NCBI RefSeq assembly: GCF_001983175.1
Contig: NZ_MNPW01000001.1
Location: 1 to 64,000 of the forward strand
Reading direction: 5' to 3'
Origin: Pseudomonas cedrina subsp. cedrina
GTDB lineage: Bacteria > Pseudomonadota > Gammaproteobacteria > Pseudomonadales > Pseudomonadaceae
DNA length: 64,000 nt
Position 1 is the stretch's first letter; the number at the start of each line of letters is the position of its first letter. The position numbers and the translations under genes were made by a program. The notes under the pieces are model-generated. The model did not search any database. It saw nothing but the letters and a program-made list of their open reading frames with translations, and was not told the origin of the DNA. Below, piece by piece: positions 57,074 through 64,000 of this stretch.

Positions 57074-57298
57074 CTATTCACCTCCCCCAGGCAGCCACGC
57101 CTGATACACCTCATGTAACTCAACCCCCAGCCGGTCCTCCAACTGCACCAGTTCGCCCAAGGCCAGTAATTGCCCGTTCACCCGAACTTCCACGCAATGG
57201 ATTATCTGTGGCGTCAACGGCAACACCTTTCCGGGCGCAAAGGCTGCCAGGCGCCTGCGGCTGATCAGTTGTTCCTGTAGAAGAATTTCCAGATGCAT
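57074..57298 (-). CDS. stand-alone SpoA domain (FliN/HrcQb/SpaO C-terminal type)
   Basis: A 74-residue protein consisting of one SpoA domain: LISRRRLAAFAPGKVLPL followed by CVEVRVNGQLLALGELVQLEDRLGVELHEV, matching the strand order and the NG-x-G-E-V pattern of FliN. Such domains form the cytoplasmic sorting ring of type III secretion systems. The N-terminal SpaO/HrcQa part is absent. It starts 15 bases after the secretin gene stop, so it is in the same operon. Flagellar fliN is unlikely because no flagellar genes are near. Confidence 0.72.
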   Translation of the reverse strand: MHLEILLQEQLISRRRLAAFAPGKVLPLTPQIIHCVEVRVNGQLLALGELVQLEDRLGVELHEVYQAWLPGGGE

Positions 57299-57313
57299 GG
57301 GTTAACGCCTTGT

Positions 57314-58777
57314 TTACGGTGGGAGATCGTGTTCCGGACGTACAAACGCACGTTGCACTCGCTCGTATTGCGCAGCCGTCAAGGGTGGCGGCCCTGCGTC
57401 CTGGTCCTGTCCCTTCAATTCGCTGCCCACCGCCCTGGCCTGGATCACAAACAGACGCACCTGAGCCGGACGTCCAGCCCCCCGTCCTTCAGGCTCCCGT
57501 GGAAACGCGCCCAGCCATAGGCGCCTGCCTTGCGGTACACGCACCACGCTGTTGATGCCCACTCGCCCCACCGCCGCGCTTTTTTCGCGACGCCCCGCCT
57601 CGGTTATCTGGCGGCCTTCTTCAACCTCAAGGCGCATCTCGACCTGGTTGGCCTCGACAAAACGCGGCAGTACGCTGACCTGGGTGCCATAACGCAGCGG
57701 TTTCCAGTCAGCCTGGTCGCCTCCGGGCGGTGGCAGATAGAACGTGTGGCTATCCTGGAAAACCGCCGGCACATTTTCCTGCGTGAGGATTACCGGCAAG
57801 GTCGTCACCCTCGCGCGTCGACGACGCTCCAATGCGCCGATCCTGGCCATCAGGTGGCTGTCATCCAGCGGGGCCAGGACTCGCGTGGCCGTCATCTGCA
57901 CGTCCCCATCCTCGTTCAGGCCCAGTTTTTTCAGTTCGTCGCGTTCTACATCCACCAGCCACAACGAGACCTCGATCGCACGCTTGGGCAGGTCGAGTTC
58001 CGCCACCAGTTTCTGTAGGAAGCTCACCTGCGCCGGCTTGCCCTTGATCAGCAGACTGTTGCTATCCGGGTAGGCGATCACGCCAAGGCTTTTGTCGGCC
58101 AGCAACCCCTTATGTTCATTGGCCAGCAGGGTCTCGATCATCGAGGCCATCCCCGGAACGGTAACCGGGCTGTCGCTTGTGCCGTACTGGCGGTCCGTCA
58201 CGTCGGTGTTGAGCACCTGGACCACGCCGAAAGCCTGCGCCCCTATCCGTAATTCGGCCCGTTGGCGGTCCATCAACTGGGCCAGGCGCAGCACCTGGTC
58301 GACATAGTTGGGTGGGCCAGACACATAGAATGTGCGTCCGCCGCTTTCACGCAGCGGATAGCGTGACTCATCCAGGCCCGAGCGGCGCATGAGCGCGCGC
58401 AGCCTGTCGACGGTTATATGCCGCAATGTCACCGCTGAGCTTTTCGCCTCGCTCGCGTCATACACATAGAGCGCTTGACCGTCGCTGTACCAGATCAACC
58501 CCTGTTGCATAGCGAGCGTCTCCAGGGCCTGTTGCGGGGCATCGAAGTCGAGCGCAACGCTGAGTCGCTTGCGGGCCACTTCGCGGCTCACAACGATAGC
58601 CAACCCCAGGGGTTCCGAGAGTGCGGTAAACACGGTGTGCAGGCTTTCGTCCTGTGCCAGGTAAAGCTCGCCCCAGGCAAGCGCACTCCCCGATACCAGC
58701 GCGGCAAACAGCGCAGCAAGAAAAAGCCGGCGGCACAGCCAGAGGCAGGGCATCGTTGCAAGGAAGTCGGCGTACAC
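57314..58777 (-). CDS. InvG/YscC-family type III secretion secretin
   Basis: About 487 residues. A signal peptide ends near SALA, then the N0 and N1 ring domains, and an N3-like domain with IAYPDSNSLLIKGKPAQVSFLQKLVAELD. The secretin core reads LPVILTQENVPAVFQDSHTFY, YGTQVSVLPRFVEANQVEM and SVVRVPQGRRLWLGAF, close to InvG as recalled. The usual IP-x-LG-x-LF membrane-lip motif between QGRRLWLGAF and VRLFVIQ is missing; only about 15 Gly/Pro/Arg-rich residues stand there. The GTG at 58777 has an AGGA ribosome site; ATGs at 58819 and 58753 are alternatives. No pilotin or needle genes are in the window. Confidence 0.82.
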   Translation of the reverse strand: MYADFLATMPCLWLCRRLFLAALFAALVSGSALAWGELYLAQDESLHTVFTALSEPLGLAIVVSREVARKRLSVALDFDAPQQALETLAMQQGLIWYSDGQALYVYDASEAKSSAVTLRHITVDRLRALMRRSGLDESRYPLRESGGRTFYVSGPPNYVDQVLRLAQLMDRQRAELRIGAQAFGVVQVLNTDVTDRQYGTSDSPVTVPGMASMIETLLANEHKGLLADKSLGVIAYPDSNSLLIKGKPAQVSFLQKLVAELDLPKRAIEVSLWLVDVERDELKKLGLNEDGDVQMTATRVLAPLDDSHLMARIGALERRRRARVTTLPVILTQENVPAVFQDSHTFYLPPPGGDQADWKPLRYGTQVSVLPRFVEANQVEMRLEVEEGRQITEAGRREKSAAVGRVGINSVVRVPQGRRLWLGAFPREPEGRGAGRPAQVRLFVIQARAVGSELKGQDQDAGPPPLTAAQYERVQRAFVRPEHDLPP

Positions 58778-58882
58778 CGTGGGGTTTCCTGGGCGGTCGG
58801 GCAGTAAGAGTGCGGCCATACTGAAAGGCCGCCCGGTTTCAATCTTGATGGAAAGTTGACGGCCATTCAGGCCTTGCCACCC

Positions 58883-58899
58883 GTGGCATGTGCCTTGCT
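58883..58899 (+). promoter_or_regulatory. sigma-54-type promoter of nasST
   Basis: GTGGCATG-TGCC-TTGCT matches the RpoN consensus TGGCAC/T-N5-TTGCW with exact GG-N10-GC spacing (GG 58885-58886, GC 58897-58898). Transcription would start near 58910, about 115 bases before nasS. It implies nitrogen control through NtrC. Confidence 0.75.
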
Positions 58900-59026
58900 A
58901 TGAACTCTGTATCAGAGCACGCACCAACGGCGGAGCGGGCTACGGACAAAGGCGTCGTTACCCGCATTGGCCTACAGCGCCATCTGAGGGAACGACGCTT
59001 TTTTTTGAAAGAAAAGGTAGGTGTTG

Positions 59027-60253
59027 ATGAACGATTCGGTTGGCAACAGCCCGATGAACGACCCGCTGGCTTGGGTCAACGGCAGTGATGCCCCGGAAAA
59101 GAGCAGCCTGGACCTTGGCTTCATGGCCTTGAGCGACTGCGCCTCGCTGGTCGTGGCCGCCACCCAGGGCTTCGCGCAACCCCATGGCCTGACCTTGAAC
59201 CTCAAGCGCCAGTCGTCCTGGGCCAACCTGCGCGACAAACTGGTCAGTGGTGAACTGGATGCCGCCCACAGCCTGTACGGGCTGATCTATGCCGTGCACC
59301 TGGGCATCGGCGGCGTCGCGCCCATCGACATGGCTGTACTGATGGGGCTCAACCAGAACGGCCAGAGCATCAACCTGTCGCACGGTCTGCAGCAACAAGG
59401 GGTGATCACTCCTGAGGCACTGGACCGCCACGTGCACCAAAGCCGAACAAAACTGACCTTCGCTCAAACCTTTCCCACAGGCACCCACGCCATGTGGCTG
59501 TATTACTGGCTGGCAAGCCAAGGCATCCACCCGTTGCAGGATGTGGACAGCGTAGTGGTCCCGCCGCCGCAAATGGTTGCGCACCTGCAAGCCGGGCGCA
59601 TCGACGGGTTTTGCGTCGGTGAACCCTGGAGCGCCAGCGCGGTGCGGCAAAACCAGGGGTTTACCTTGGCGACGACCCAGGCGATCTGGCCGAACCATCC
59701 GGAGAAGGTACTCGGCTGCACCCAGGCGTTCGTGGAGCAGTATCCCAACACCGCGCGGATACTGGTGATGGCCATCCTGGAAGCCAGTCGGTTTATCGAG
59801 CAAAGCCGCGAAAACCGCCGCTCCACAGCACAGTTGCTCAGTGGCCGCGAGTACCTCGACGCCCCGCTCGACTGCATCGAGCCGCGCCTGCTGGGCGCCT
59901 ACGACGACGGCCTGGGCAACCAGTGGCAGGACCCCCACGCCCTGCGTTTTTTCGCCGGTGGCGAGGTGAACCTGCCCTACCTGTCCGACGGCATGTGGTT
60001 CATGACCCAGTTTCGGCGCTGGGGCCTCTTGCGCGAAGACCCGGACTACCTCGGCGTCGCGCGTCAGGTGCAGCAATTGGCGTTGTATCGCCAGGCAGCC
60101 GACGCGCTGGGTATCCCGGCCATAAACCAGGACATGCGCAGCAGCCAGTTGATCGACGGCAAGACCTGGGACGGTTGCGACCCTGCCGGTTATGCCCGAA
60201 GCTTCCGCCTGCACGCCCTGGCCGATACCACTCACCGCCAAGCCTGGCGCTGA
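59027..60253 (+). CDS. nasS: nitrate-sensing protein NasS
   Basis: A 408-residue cytoplasmic protein related to the nitrate-binding proteins NrtA/CmpA but with no signal peptide. Substrate-binding family segments are LGFMALSDCASLVVAATQGF near 30, FPTGTHAMWLYYWLASQG near 150 and DGFCVGEPWSASAV near 192. NasS binds NasT and releases it when nitrate or nitrite is present, allowing antitermination. The ATG at 59027 is used; a GTG two codons earlier is possible. It is the first gene after a sigma-54 promoter and lies 13 bases ahead of nasT. Confidence 0.93.
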   Translation: MNDSVGNSPMNDPLAWVNGSDAPEKSSLDLGFMALSDCASLVVAATQGFAQPHGLTLNLKRQSSWANLRDKLVSGELDAAHSLYGLIYAVHLGIGGVAPIDMAVLMGLNQNGQSINLSHGLQQQGVITPEALDRHVHQSRTKLTFAQTFPTGTHAMWLYYWLASQGIHPLQDVDSVVVPPPQMVAHLQAGRIDGFCVGEPWSASAVRQNQGFTLATTQAIWPNHPEKVLGCTQAFVEQYPNTARILVMAILEASRFIEQSRENRRSTAQLLSGREYLDAPLDCIEPRLLGAYDDGLGNQWQDPHALRFFAGGEVNLPYLSDGMWFMTQFRRWGLLREDPDYLGVARQVQQLALYRQAADALGIPAINQDMRSSQLIDGKTWDGCDPAGYARSFRLHALADTTHRQAWR

Positions 60254-60266
60254 CAGGAGGACCTCC

Positions 60267-60842
60267 ATGCTGCGAATCCTGCTGATCAATGACACCCCGC
60301 GCAAGGTCGGGCGCCTGCGCACGGCACTGGTCGAGGCGGGCTTTGAGGTGATCGATGAGTCCGGCTTGATCATTGACCTGCCCGCACGCGTCGAAACGGT
60401 GCGCCCGGACGTGATCCTGATCGATACCGAGTCACCGGGGCGCGATGTGATGGAGCAAGTGGTCCTGGTCAGCCGCGACCAACCCCGGCCCATCGTGATG
60501 TTCACCGATGAGCACGACCCGGACGTGATGCGCCAGGCGATCAAATCCGGGGTCAGCGCCTACATCGTCGAAGGCATCCAGGCCCAGCGCCTGCAACCGA
60601 TCCTGGATGTGGCCATGGCCCGCTTCGAAAGCGACCAGGCCTTGCGCGCCCAGCTTCAGGCCCGAGACCAGCAACTGGCCGAGCGCAAGCGCATCGAGCT
60701 GGCCAAGGGCATGTTGATGAAAATGAAAGCCTGCAATGAAGAAGAGGCCTACACCCTGATGCGCCGCCAGGCCATGAGCCGCCAGCAGAAACTGATTCAG
60801 GTGGCGGAGCAGATTATCGCCATGAGCGAATTGCTTGGCTGA
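60267..60842 (+). CDS. nasT: ANTAR-domain antiterminator NasT
   Basis: A 191-residue response-regulator-like protein. The receiver domain (about 1-120) has LLINDTPRKVGRL and VDESGL-like segments; the phospho-acceptor area reads DVILIDTESPGRD. The C-terminal ANTAR RNA-binding domain (about 130-190) reads ELAKGMLMKMKACNEEEAYTLMRRQAMSRQQKL. NasT binds paired hexaloop hairpins in nas leaders and prevents termination. Such a leader lies 98 bases downstream. Confidence 0.95.
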   Translation: MLRILLINDTPRKVGRLRTALVEAGFEVIDESGLIIDLPARVETVRPDVILIDTESPGRDVMEQVVLVSRDQPRPIVMFTDEHDPDVMRQAIKSGVSAYIVEGIQAQRLQPILDVAMARFESDQALRAQLQARDQQLAERKRIELAKGMLMKMKACNEEEAYTLMRRQAMSRQQKLIQVAEQIIAMSELLG

Positions 60843-60843
60843 T

Positions 60844-60893
60844 GATCGTTCCCACGCTCCCGCGTGGGAATGCCGCCTGGGACGCTCCGCGTC
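60844..60893. repeat. single arm of the GTTCCCACGCTCCGCGTGGGAA family
   Basis: GATCGTTCCCACGCTCCCGC and GTGGGAATGCC with a GACGCTCCGCGTC inner palindrome. The distal arm found in the copies at 10802 and 30122 is absent. It begins two bases after the nasT stop and may act as a transcription end. Confidence 0.7.
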
Positions 60894-60908
60894 GCGCCCT
60901 CCACCTTA

Positions 60909-60925
60909 TTGGCTCAGCTTTTGCT
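60909..60925 (+). promoter_or_regulatory. sigma-54-type promoter ahead of the nitrate transporter leader
   Basis: TTGGCTCA-GCTT-TTGCT has GG at 60911-60912 and GC at 60923-60924, exact GG-N10-GC spacing, and differs from TGGCAC at one base. A start near 60936 would place the first ANTAR hairpin at the very 5' end of the RNA. Confidence 0.65.
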
Positions 60926-60939
60926 AAGTAAACATCACA

Positions 60940-61021
60940 GGTAGCCAACGGCGGTTGCCCCTCCACGACAAAGACGTCGCACACCCGGTTTGCCCTCGCG
61001 AACCCGGTGGCGGCGTTTTTT
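60940..61021 (+). promoter_or_regulatory. NasT-responsive ANTAR antitermination leader
   Basis: Hairpin P1 is GGTAGCC-AACGGC-GGTTGCC (60940-60959). Hairpin P2 is CGAC-AAAGAC-GTCG (60966-60979). Both have six-base loops with A at position 1 and G at position 4, the ANTAR recognition rule. The 3' arm of P2 shares bases 60975-60979 with the 5' arm of the terminator, so P2 and the terminator exclude each other. Confidence 0.85.
60975..61021 (+). terminator. regulated intrinsic terminator in the nitrate operon leader
   Basis: CGTCGC (60975-60980) pairs with GCGGCG (61010-61015); an inner stem pairs CCGGTTTGC with GCGAACCCGG (one bulge), followed by TTTTTT at 61016-61021. It lies 65 bases before the transporter start and would stop transcription unless P2 forms. 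Confidence 0.85.
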
Positions 61022-61086
61022 CGTTTTGGCCCCAGTCAGTGGGGCCCCCCGGCCTTCTTACAAGACCCCAACCGTTGAGGTGCGTG

Positions 61087-62298
61087 ATGAAATCAAGCTT
61101 CTGGAAATCCGGGCACACCCCGACCCTGTTTGCCGCGTTCCTGTATTTCGACCTGAGCTTCATGGTCTGGTACCTGCTGGGCCCGCTGGCGATACAAATC
61201 GCCGCCGATCTGCACCTGACCACCCAGCAGCGCGGGTTGATGGTGGCGACGCCTATCCTCGCCGGTGCGATATTGCGCTTCCTGATGGGCATGCTGGCCG
61301 ACAAGCTGTCGCCCAAGACCGCTGGGCTGATCGGCCAGGTGATCGTGATTTGCGCGCTGTTCGGCGCCTGGAAACTGGGGATTCACACTTACGAGCAAGC
61401 CTTGCTGCTGGGCCTGTTCCTCGGCATGGCCGGCGCATCGTTCGCCGTCGCGCTGCCGCTGGCATCCCAGTGGTACCCGGCCGAACACCAGGGCAAGGCG
61501 ATGGGCATCGCCGGCGCGGGGAACTCCGGCACCGTGTTTGCCGCGTTGCTGGCGCCTGTATTGGCGGCCGCATTCGGTTGGAGCAACGTGTTCGGCTTTG
61601 CGCTGATCCCGCTGGTGCTGACCCTGATCGTGTTTGCCTGGCTGGCGCGCAATGCCCCTGAACGGCCAAAAGCCAAATCCATGGCCGACTATTTCAAAGC
61701 CTTGGGCGACCGTGACAGCTGGTGGTTCATGCTCTTCTACAGCGTGACCTTCGGCGGCTTCATCGGCCTGGCAAGCGCCCTGCCCGGTTACTTCAACGAC
61801 CAGTACGGCCTGAGCCCGGTGACCGCCGGCTACTACACTGCCGCCTGTGTGTTCGGCGGCAGCCTGATGCGTCCCTTGGGCGGCGCGCTGGCAGACCGCT
61901 TCGGCGGGATCCGTACGTTGCTGGGCATGTACAGCGTGGCAGCGATCTGCATTGCTGCGGTGGGTTTCAACCTGCCGAGTTCATACGCCGCGCTGGCCTT
62001 GTTCGTCTGCACCATGCTCGGCCTGGGTGCCGGCAATGGCGCGGTATTCCAACTGGTGCCCCAGCGTTTCCGTCGCGAAATTGGCGTGATGACCGGCCTG
62101 ATCGGCATGGCCGGCGGTATTGGCGGCTTCGCCCTGGCGGCGGGCATGGGGGCGATCAAGCAAAGCACCGGCAGCTATCAAATGGCGCTCTGGCTGTTTG
62201 CCAGCCTTTGTGTGCTGGCCTGGTTCGGCCTGCATGGCGTGAAGCGCCGCTGGAGAACCACCTGGGGCTCGGCTGCCGTGACGGCTGCGCGGGTCTGA
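61087..62298 (+). CDS. nasA: nitrate/nitrite transporter (NarK/NasA, MFS)
   Basis: A 403-residue inner-membrane carrier with about twelve helices. The nitrate signature motifs are seen as GMAGASFAVALPLASQWYP near 118-136, where the GxSF-type loop binds nitrate, with GIAGAGNSGTVFAALLAP near 148 and GLGAGNGAVFQLVPQRF near 318. The start is the ATG at 61087. It overlaps the kinase gene by one base and is controlled by the ANTAR leader just upstream. Assimilatory uptake is inferred from nasST and the following genes. Confidence 0.92.
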   Translation: MKSSFWKSGHTPTLFAAFLYFDLSFMVWYLLGPLAIQIAADLHLTTQQRGLMVATPILAGAILRFLMGMLADKLSPKTAGLIGQVIVICALFGAWKLGIHTYEQALLLGLFLGMAGASFAVALPLASQWYPAEHQGKAMGIAGAGNSGTVFAALLAPVLAAAFGWSNVFGFALIPLVLTLIVFAWLARNAPERPKAKSMADYFKALGDRDSWWFMLFYSVTFGGFIGLASALPGYFNDQYGLSPVTAGYYTAACVFGGSLMRPLGGALADRFGGIRTLLGMYSVAAICIAAVGFNLPSSYAALALFVCTMLGLGAGNGAVFQLVPQRFRREIGVMTGLIGMAGGIGGFALAAGMGAIKQSTGSYQMALWLFASLCVLAWFGLHGVKRRWRTTWGSAAVTAARV

Positions 62299-63968
62299 TG
62301 AGCCTGCAACTGAGCGTCGCCCAGGCCAGCGCCATCGGCCCGCGCACGGAAAACCAGGACGCGCTGCGGGTCGTCACACCCGTGGCCGAACTGGCGGCAA
62401 GCAAAGGTTACCTGTGCGCCATGGCGGACGGCGTGAGCCAGTGCGCCGACGGTGGCCTGGCTGCGCGCTCGACCTTGCAGGCCCTGGCCCTGGATTACTA
62501 CGCCACGCCGCAAACCTGGGGCGTGGCCCAGGCCCTGGAACGTTTGCTGCTGGCACAAAATCGCTGGCTGCAGGCCAACGGTGGGGGCCAACCCTTGCTC
62601 ACCACCCTTAGCGCGCTGGTGTTTCGCGGCCAGCGTTTTACCCTGGCGCATGTCGGCGATTGCCGCGCCTATCGCTGGTTCGATGACCAATTGCAGCGCA
62701 TCAGTGAAGACCACGTGTGGGAGCAACCGGGCATGCAGCATGTGCTCAAGCGCGCACTCGGCCTGGATCAGCACCTGGTGGTGGATTTTCTGGATGGCCA
62801 ATTACGCGAAGGCGAATGTTTCCTGCTGCTCAGTGACGGTGTGTGGGCCACCCTTGGCGACCACAGCATCCGTGGGATTTTGCGCGAACAAACGGACTTG
62901 GCGCTGGCGGTCAACACGCTGGTAAGCGCCGCACACCTGGCCGGCAGCCAGGACAATGCCAGCGCCCTGCTCATACGCGTCGACACGCTTGGCGCCGCCA
63001 CGCTCGGCGATGCCTTGGTGCAGCTGCAACAATGGCCGTTGCCACCGCTGCTCAAAGCCGGGCAACACTTTGAAGGCTGGCAGGTGGAAAGCGTTCTGGC
63101 GCAAAGCCGACAGTCGTTACTGTATCGGGTGCGCGACGCCCAGCAACAATCCTGGCTGCTGAAAACCCTGCCGTTGAGCCACGACGACGACCGCGAAGCC
63201 GGCCAGGCGTTGCTGTCGGAGGAATGGTTTCTACGCCGGGTTGCCGGGCGGGCGTTTCCTGAAGTGCATGTCGGCAGCGGTCGCCAGCATTTGTACTACG
63301 TGATGCGTGAGTACGCCGGCCAGACCCTGGCCGAACTGTTCGAGCGTGGAGGTCCGTTGTCCCTGGCGCAATGGCAGTCGGTGGCCGAACGCTTGCTAAG
63401 GGCGGTGGGCATGCTGCATCGGCGGCAGATCCTGCACCGCGATATCAAGCCGGAAAACCTGTTGCTGGGCGACGATGGCGAATTGCGGGTGCTGGATTTC
63501 GGCCTGGCGTACTGCCCAGGCTTGTCGCAGGACCGCGATCATGAACTGCCAGGCACGCCGAGTTTTATCGCACCCGAGGCGTTCAATGGCGACCGTCCTA
63601 CAGCCCAGCAGGATCTATATAGCGTCGGCGTTACCTTGTATTACCTGCTGACAGGGCATTACCCCTACGGTGAAATCGAGGCTTTCCAACGGCCGAGGTT
63701 CACCCAACCTGTCAGCGCCAGCCGTTATCGCCCCGATCTGCCGGACTGGCTGCCGCTCAGCCTGGAGCGCGCCGTGGCCGCACAGCCTGGGCATCGCTAT
63801 GAGACCGCCGAAGAATGGCTGCTTGTGCTTGAACAGGCTGACCGGCAGGAGCTGAGCGTGCGCCCCAGACCGCTATTGGAGCGTGAACCCCTGAAGGTCT
63901 GGCGCGCGCTGGGGTTGATCTCGATGCTGATCAACCTGGCGCTGTTGTACTTACTTTTTCACAGCTGA
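62298..63968 (+). CDS. fused PP2C phosphatase and Ser/Thr protein kinase
   Basis: A 556-residue protein. Residues 1-235 are a PP2C-type phosphatase with the metal residues in ENQDAL, AMADGVSQCADG and LLLSDGVW. Residues 255-520 are a eukaryotic-type kinase: the catalytic loop is HRDIKPENLLL near 380, with DFGLAYCP near 400 and APEAFNGDRPTAQQDLYSVGVTLY. The Gly-rich ATP loop is degenerate (LAQSRQSLLYRV), but the Lys in WLLKTLP is kept. A C-terminal helix (ISMLINLALLYLLF) anchors it in the membrane. It starts inside the stop of the transporter gene (TGATG). A role in controlling nitrate assimilation is inferred from its position only. Confidence 0.92.
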   Translation: MSLQLSVAQASAIGPRTENQDALRVVTPVAELAASKGYLCAMADGVSQCADGGLAARSTLQALALDYYATPQTWGVAQALERLLLAQNRWLQANGGGQPLLTTLSALVFRGQRFTLAHVGDCRAYRWFDDQLQRISEDHVWEQPGMQHVLKRALGLDQHLVVDFLDGQLREGECFLLLSDGVWATLGDHSIRGILREQTDLALAVNTLVSAAHLAGSQDNASALLIRVDTLGAATLGDALVQLQQWPLPPLLKAGQHFEGWQVESVLAQSRQSLLYRVRDAQQQSWLLKTLPLSHDDDREAGQALLSEEWFLRRVAGRAFPEVHVGSGRQHLYYVMREYAGQTLAELFERGGPLSLAQWQSVAERLLRAVGMLHRRQILHRDIKPENLLLGDDGELRVLDFGLAYCPGLSQDRDHELPGTPSFIAPEAFNGDRPTAQQDLYSVGVTLYYLLTGHYPYGEIEAFQRPRFTQPVSASRYRPDLPDWLPLSLERAVAAQPGHRYETAEEWLLVLEQADRQELSVRPRPLLEREPLKVWRALGLISMLINLALLYLLFHS

Positions 63969-63993
63969 CGTCATCCCTGGACGAGGAAAAACC

Positions 63994-64000
63994 CATGAAC
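63994..64000 (+). CDS. start of the next gene, probably nitrite reductase large subunit
   Basis: Only ATGAACx is inside the window. A GAGGA ribosome site lies about nine bases upstream, and the gap after the kinase gene is 25 bases. In P. aeruginosa the order is nasST, transporter, kinase, nirB, so nirB is expected; the sequence itself cannot show it. Confidence 0.4.

Noticed and set aside
57074..57298. Flagellar FliN
   Set aside because: It is too short, lacks the FliN N-terminal region, and is in an operon with a type III secretin rather than flagellar genes.

Overview
The window is chromosomal DNA from a fluorescent Pseudomonas, most likely the P. fluorescens group. The evidence is high GC content, long gene blocks in the same order as the P. 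aeruginosa cco-anr, dnaX-recR, smc-zipA-ligA, xdh, rlmKL-rmf-pyrD and nasST regions, and many dispersed REP-type palindromes typical of fluorescent pseudomonads. No prophage, CRISPR array, insertion sequence, tRNA or rRNA gene was found. The only stable RNA gene seen is the 4.5S SRP RNA.

Positions 1-18,000 hold a microaerobic respiration block: two complete tandem ccoNOQP operons (cbb3 oxidases), the maturation genes ccoG, ccoH, ccoI and ccoS, a TauE/SafE-like membrane protein, hemN, a coiled-coil protein of unknown role, the oxygen sensor anr and then apt. A Phd/VapC-type toxin-antitoxin pair sits between ccoP and ccoG. A perfect ANR box precedes hemN and a near-perfect one precedes ccoG. 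Positions 17,800-33,600 carry recR, an oxidoreductase, ybaB, dnaX, a DMT exporter with a divergent LysR regulator, a muramidase with a secreted partner protein (possible effector and immunity), a superfamily-I helicase-like protein, ffs, a zinc peptidase, ligA and zipA. Positions 33,800-46,700 carry smc, a GntR regulator, xdhABC, guaD, a second GntR regulator and a BenE-family transporter; together these suggest purine catabolism.

Positions 46,700-56,000 carry yggL, dacB, a CHASE-PAS-GGDEF cyclase, rlmKL, rmf and pyrD. Positions 56,060-58,800 are the most unusual part: a tiny isolated set of Salmonella SPI-1-like type III secretion genes (InvG-like secretin, a lone SpoA/FliN domain, a HilA-like DNA-binding domain and an IagB-like transglycosylase) with no needle, export gate or ATPase in the window.

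Positions 58,880-64,000 hold the assimilatory nitrate region. A sigma-54-type promoter precedes nasS-nasT. A second sigma-54-type promoter precedes a leader with two ANTAR-type hexaloop hairpins, the second of which overlaps the first arm of an intrinsic terminator. The leader is followed by the nitrate transporter gene, a fused PP2C phosphatase/Ser-Thr kinase gene, and the first bases of what is probably nirB. The leader can be read directly as a NasT-controlled antitermination switch.
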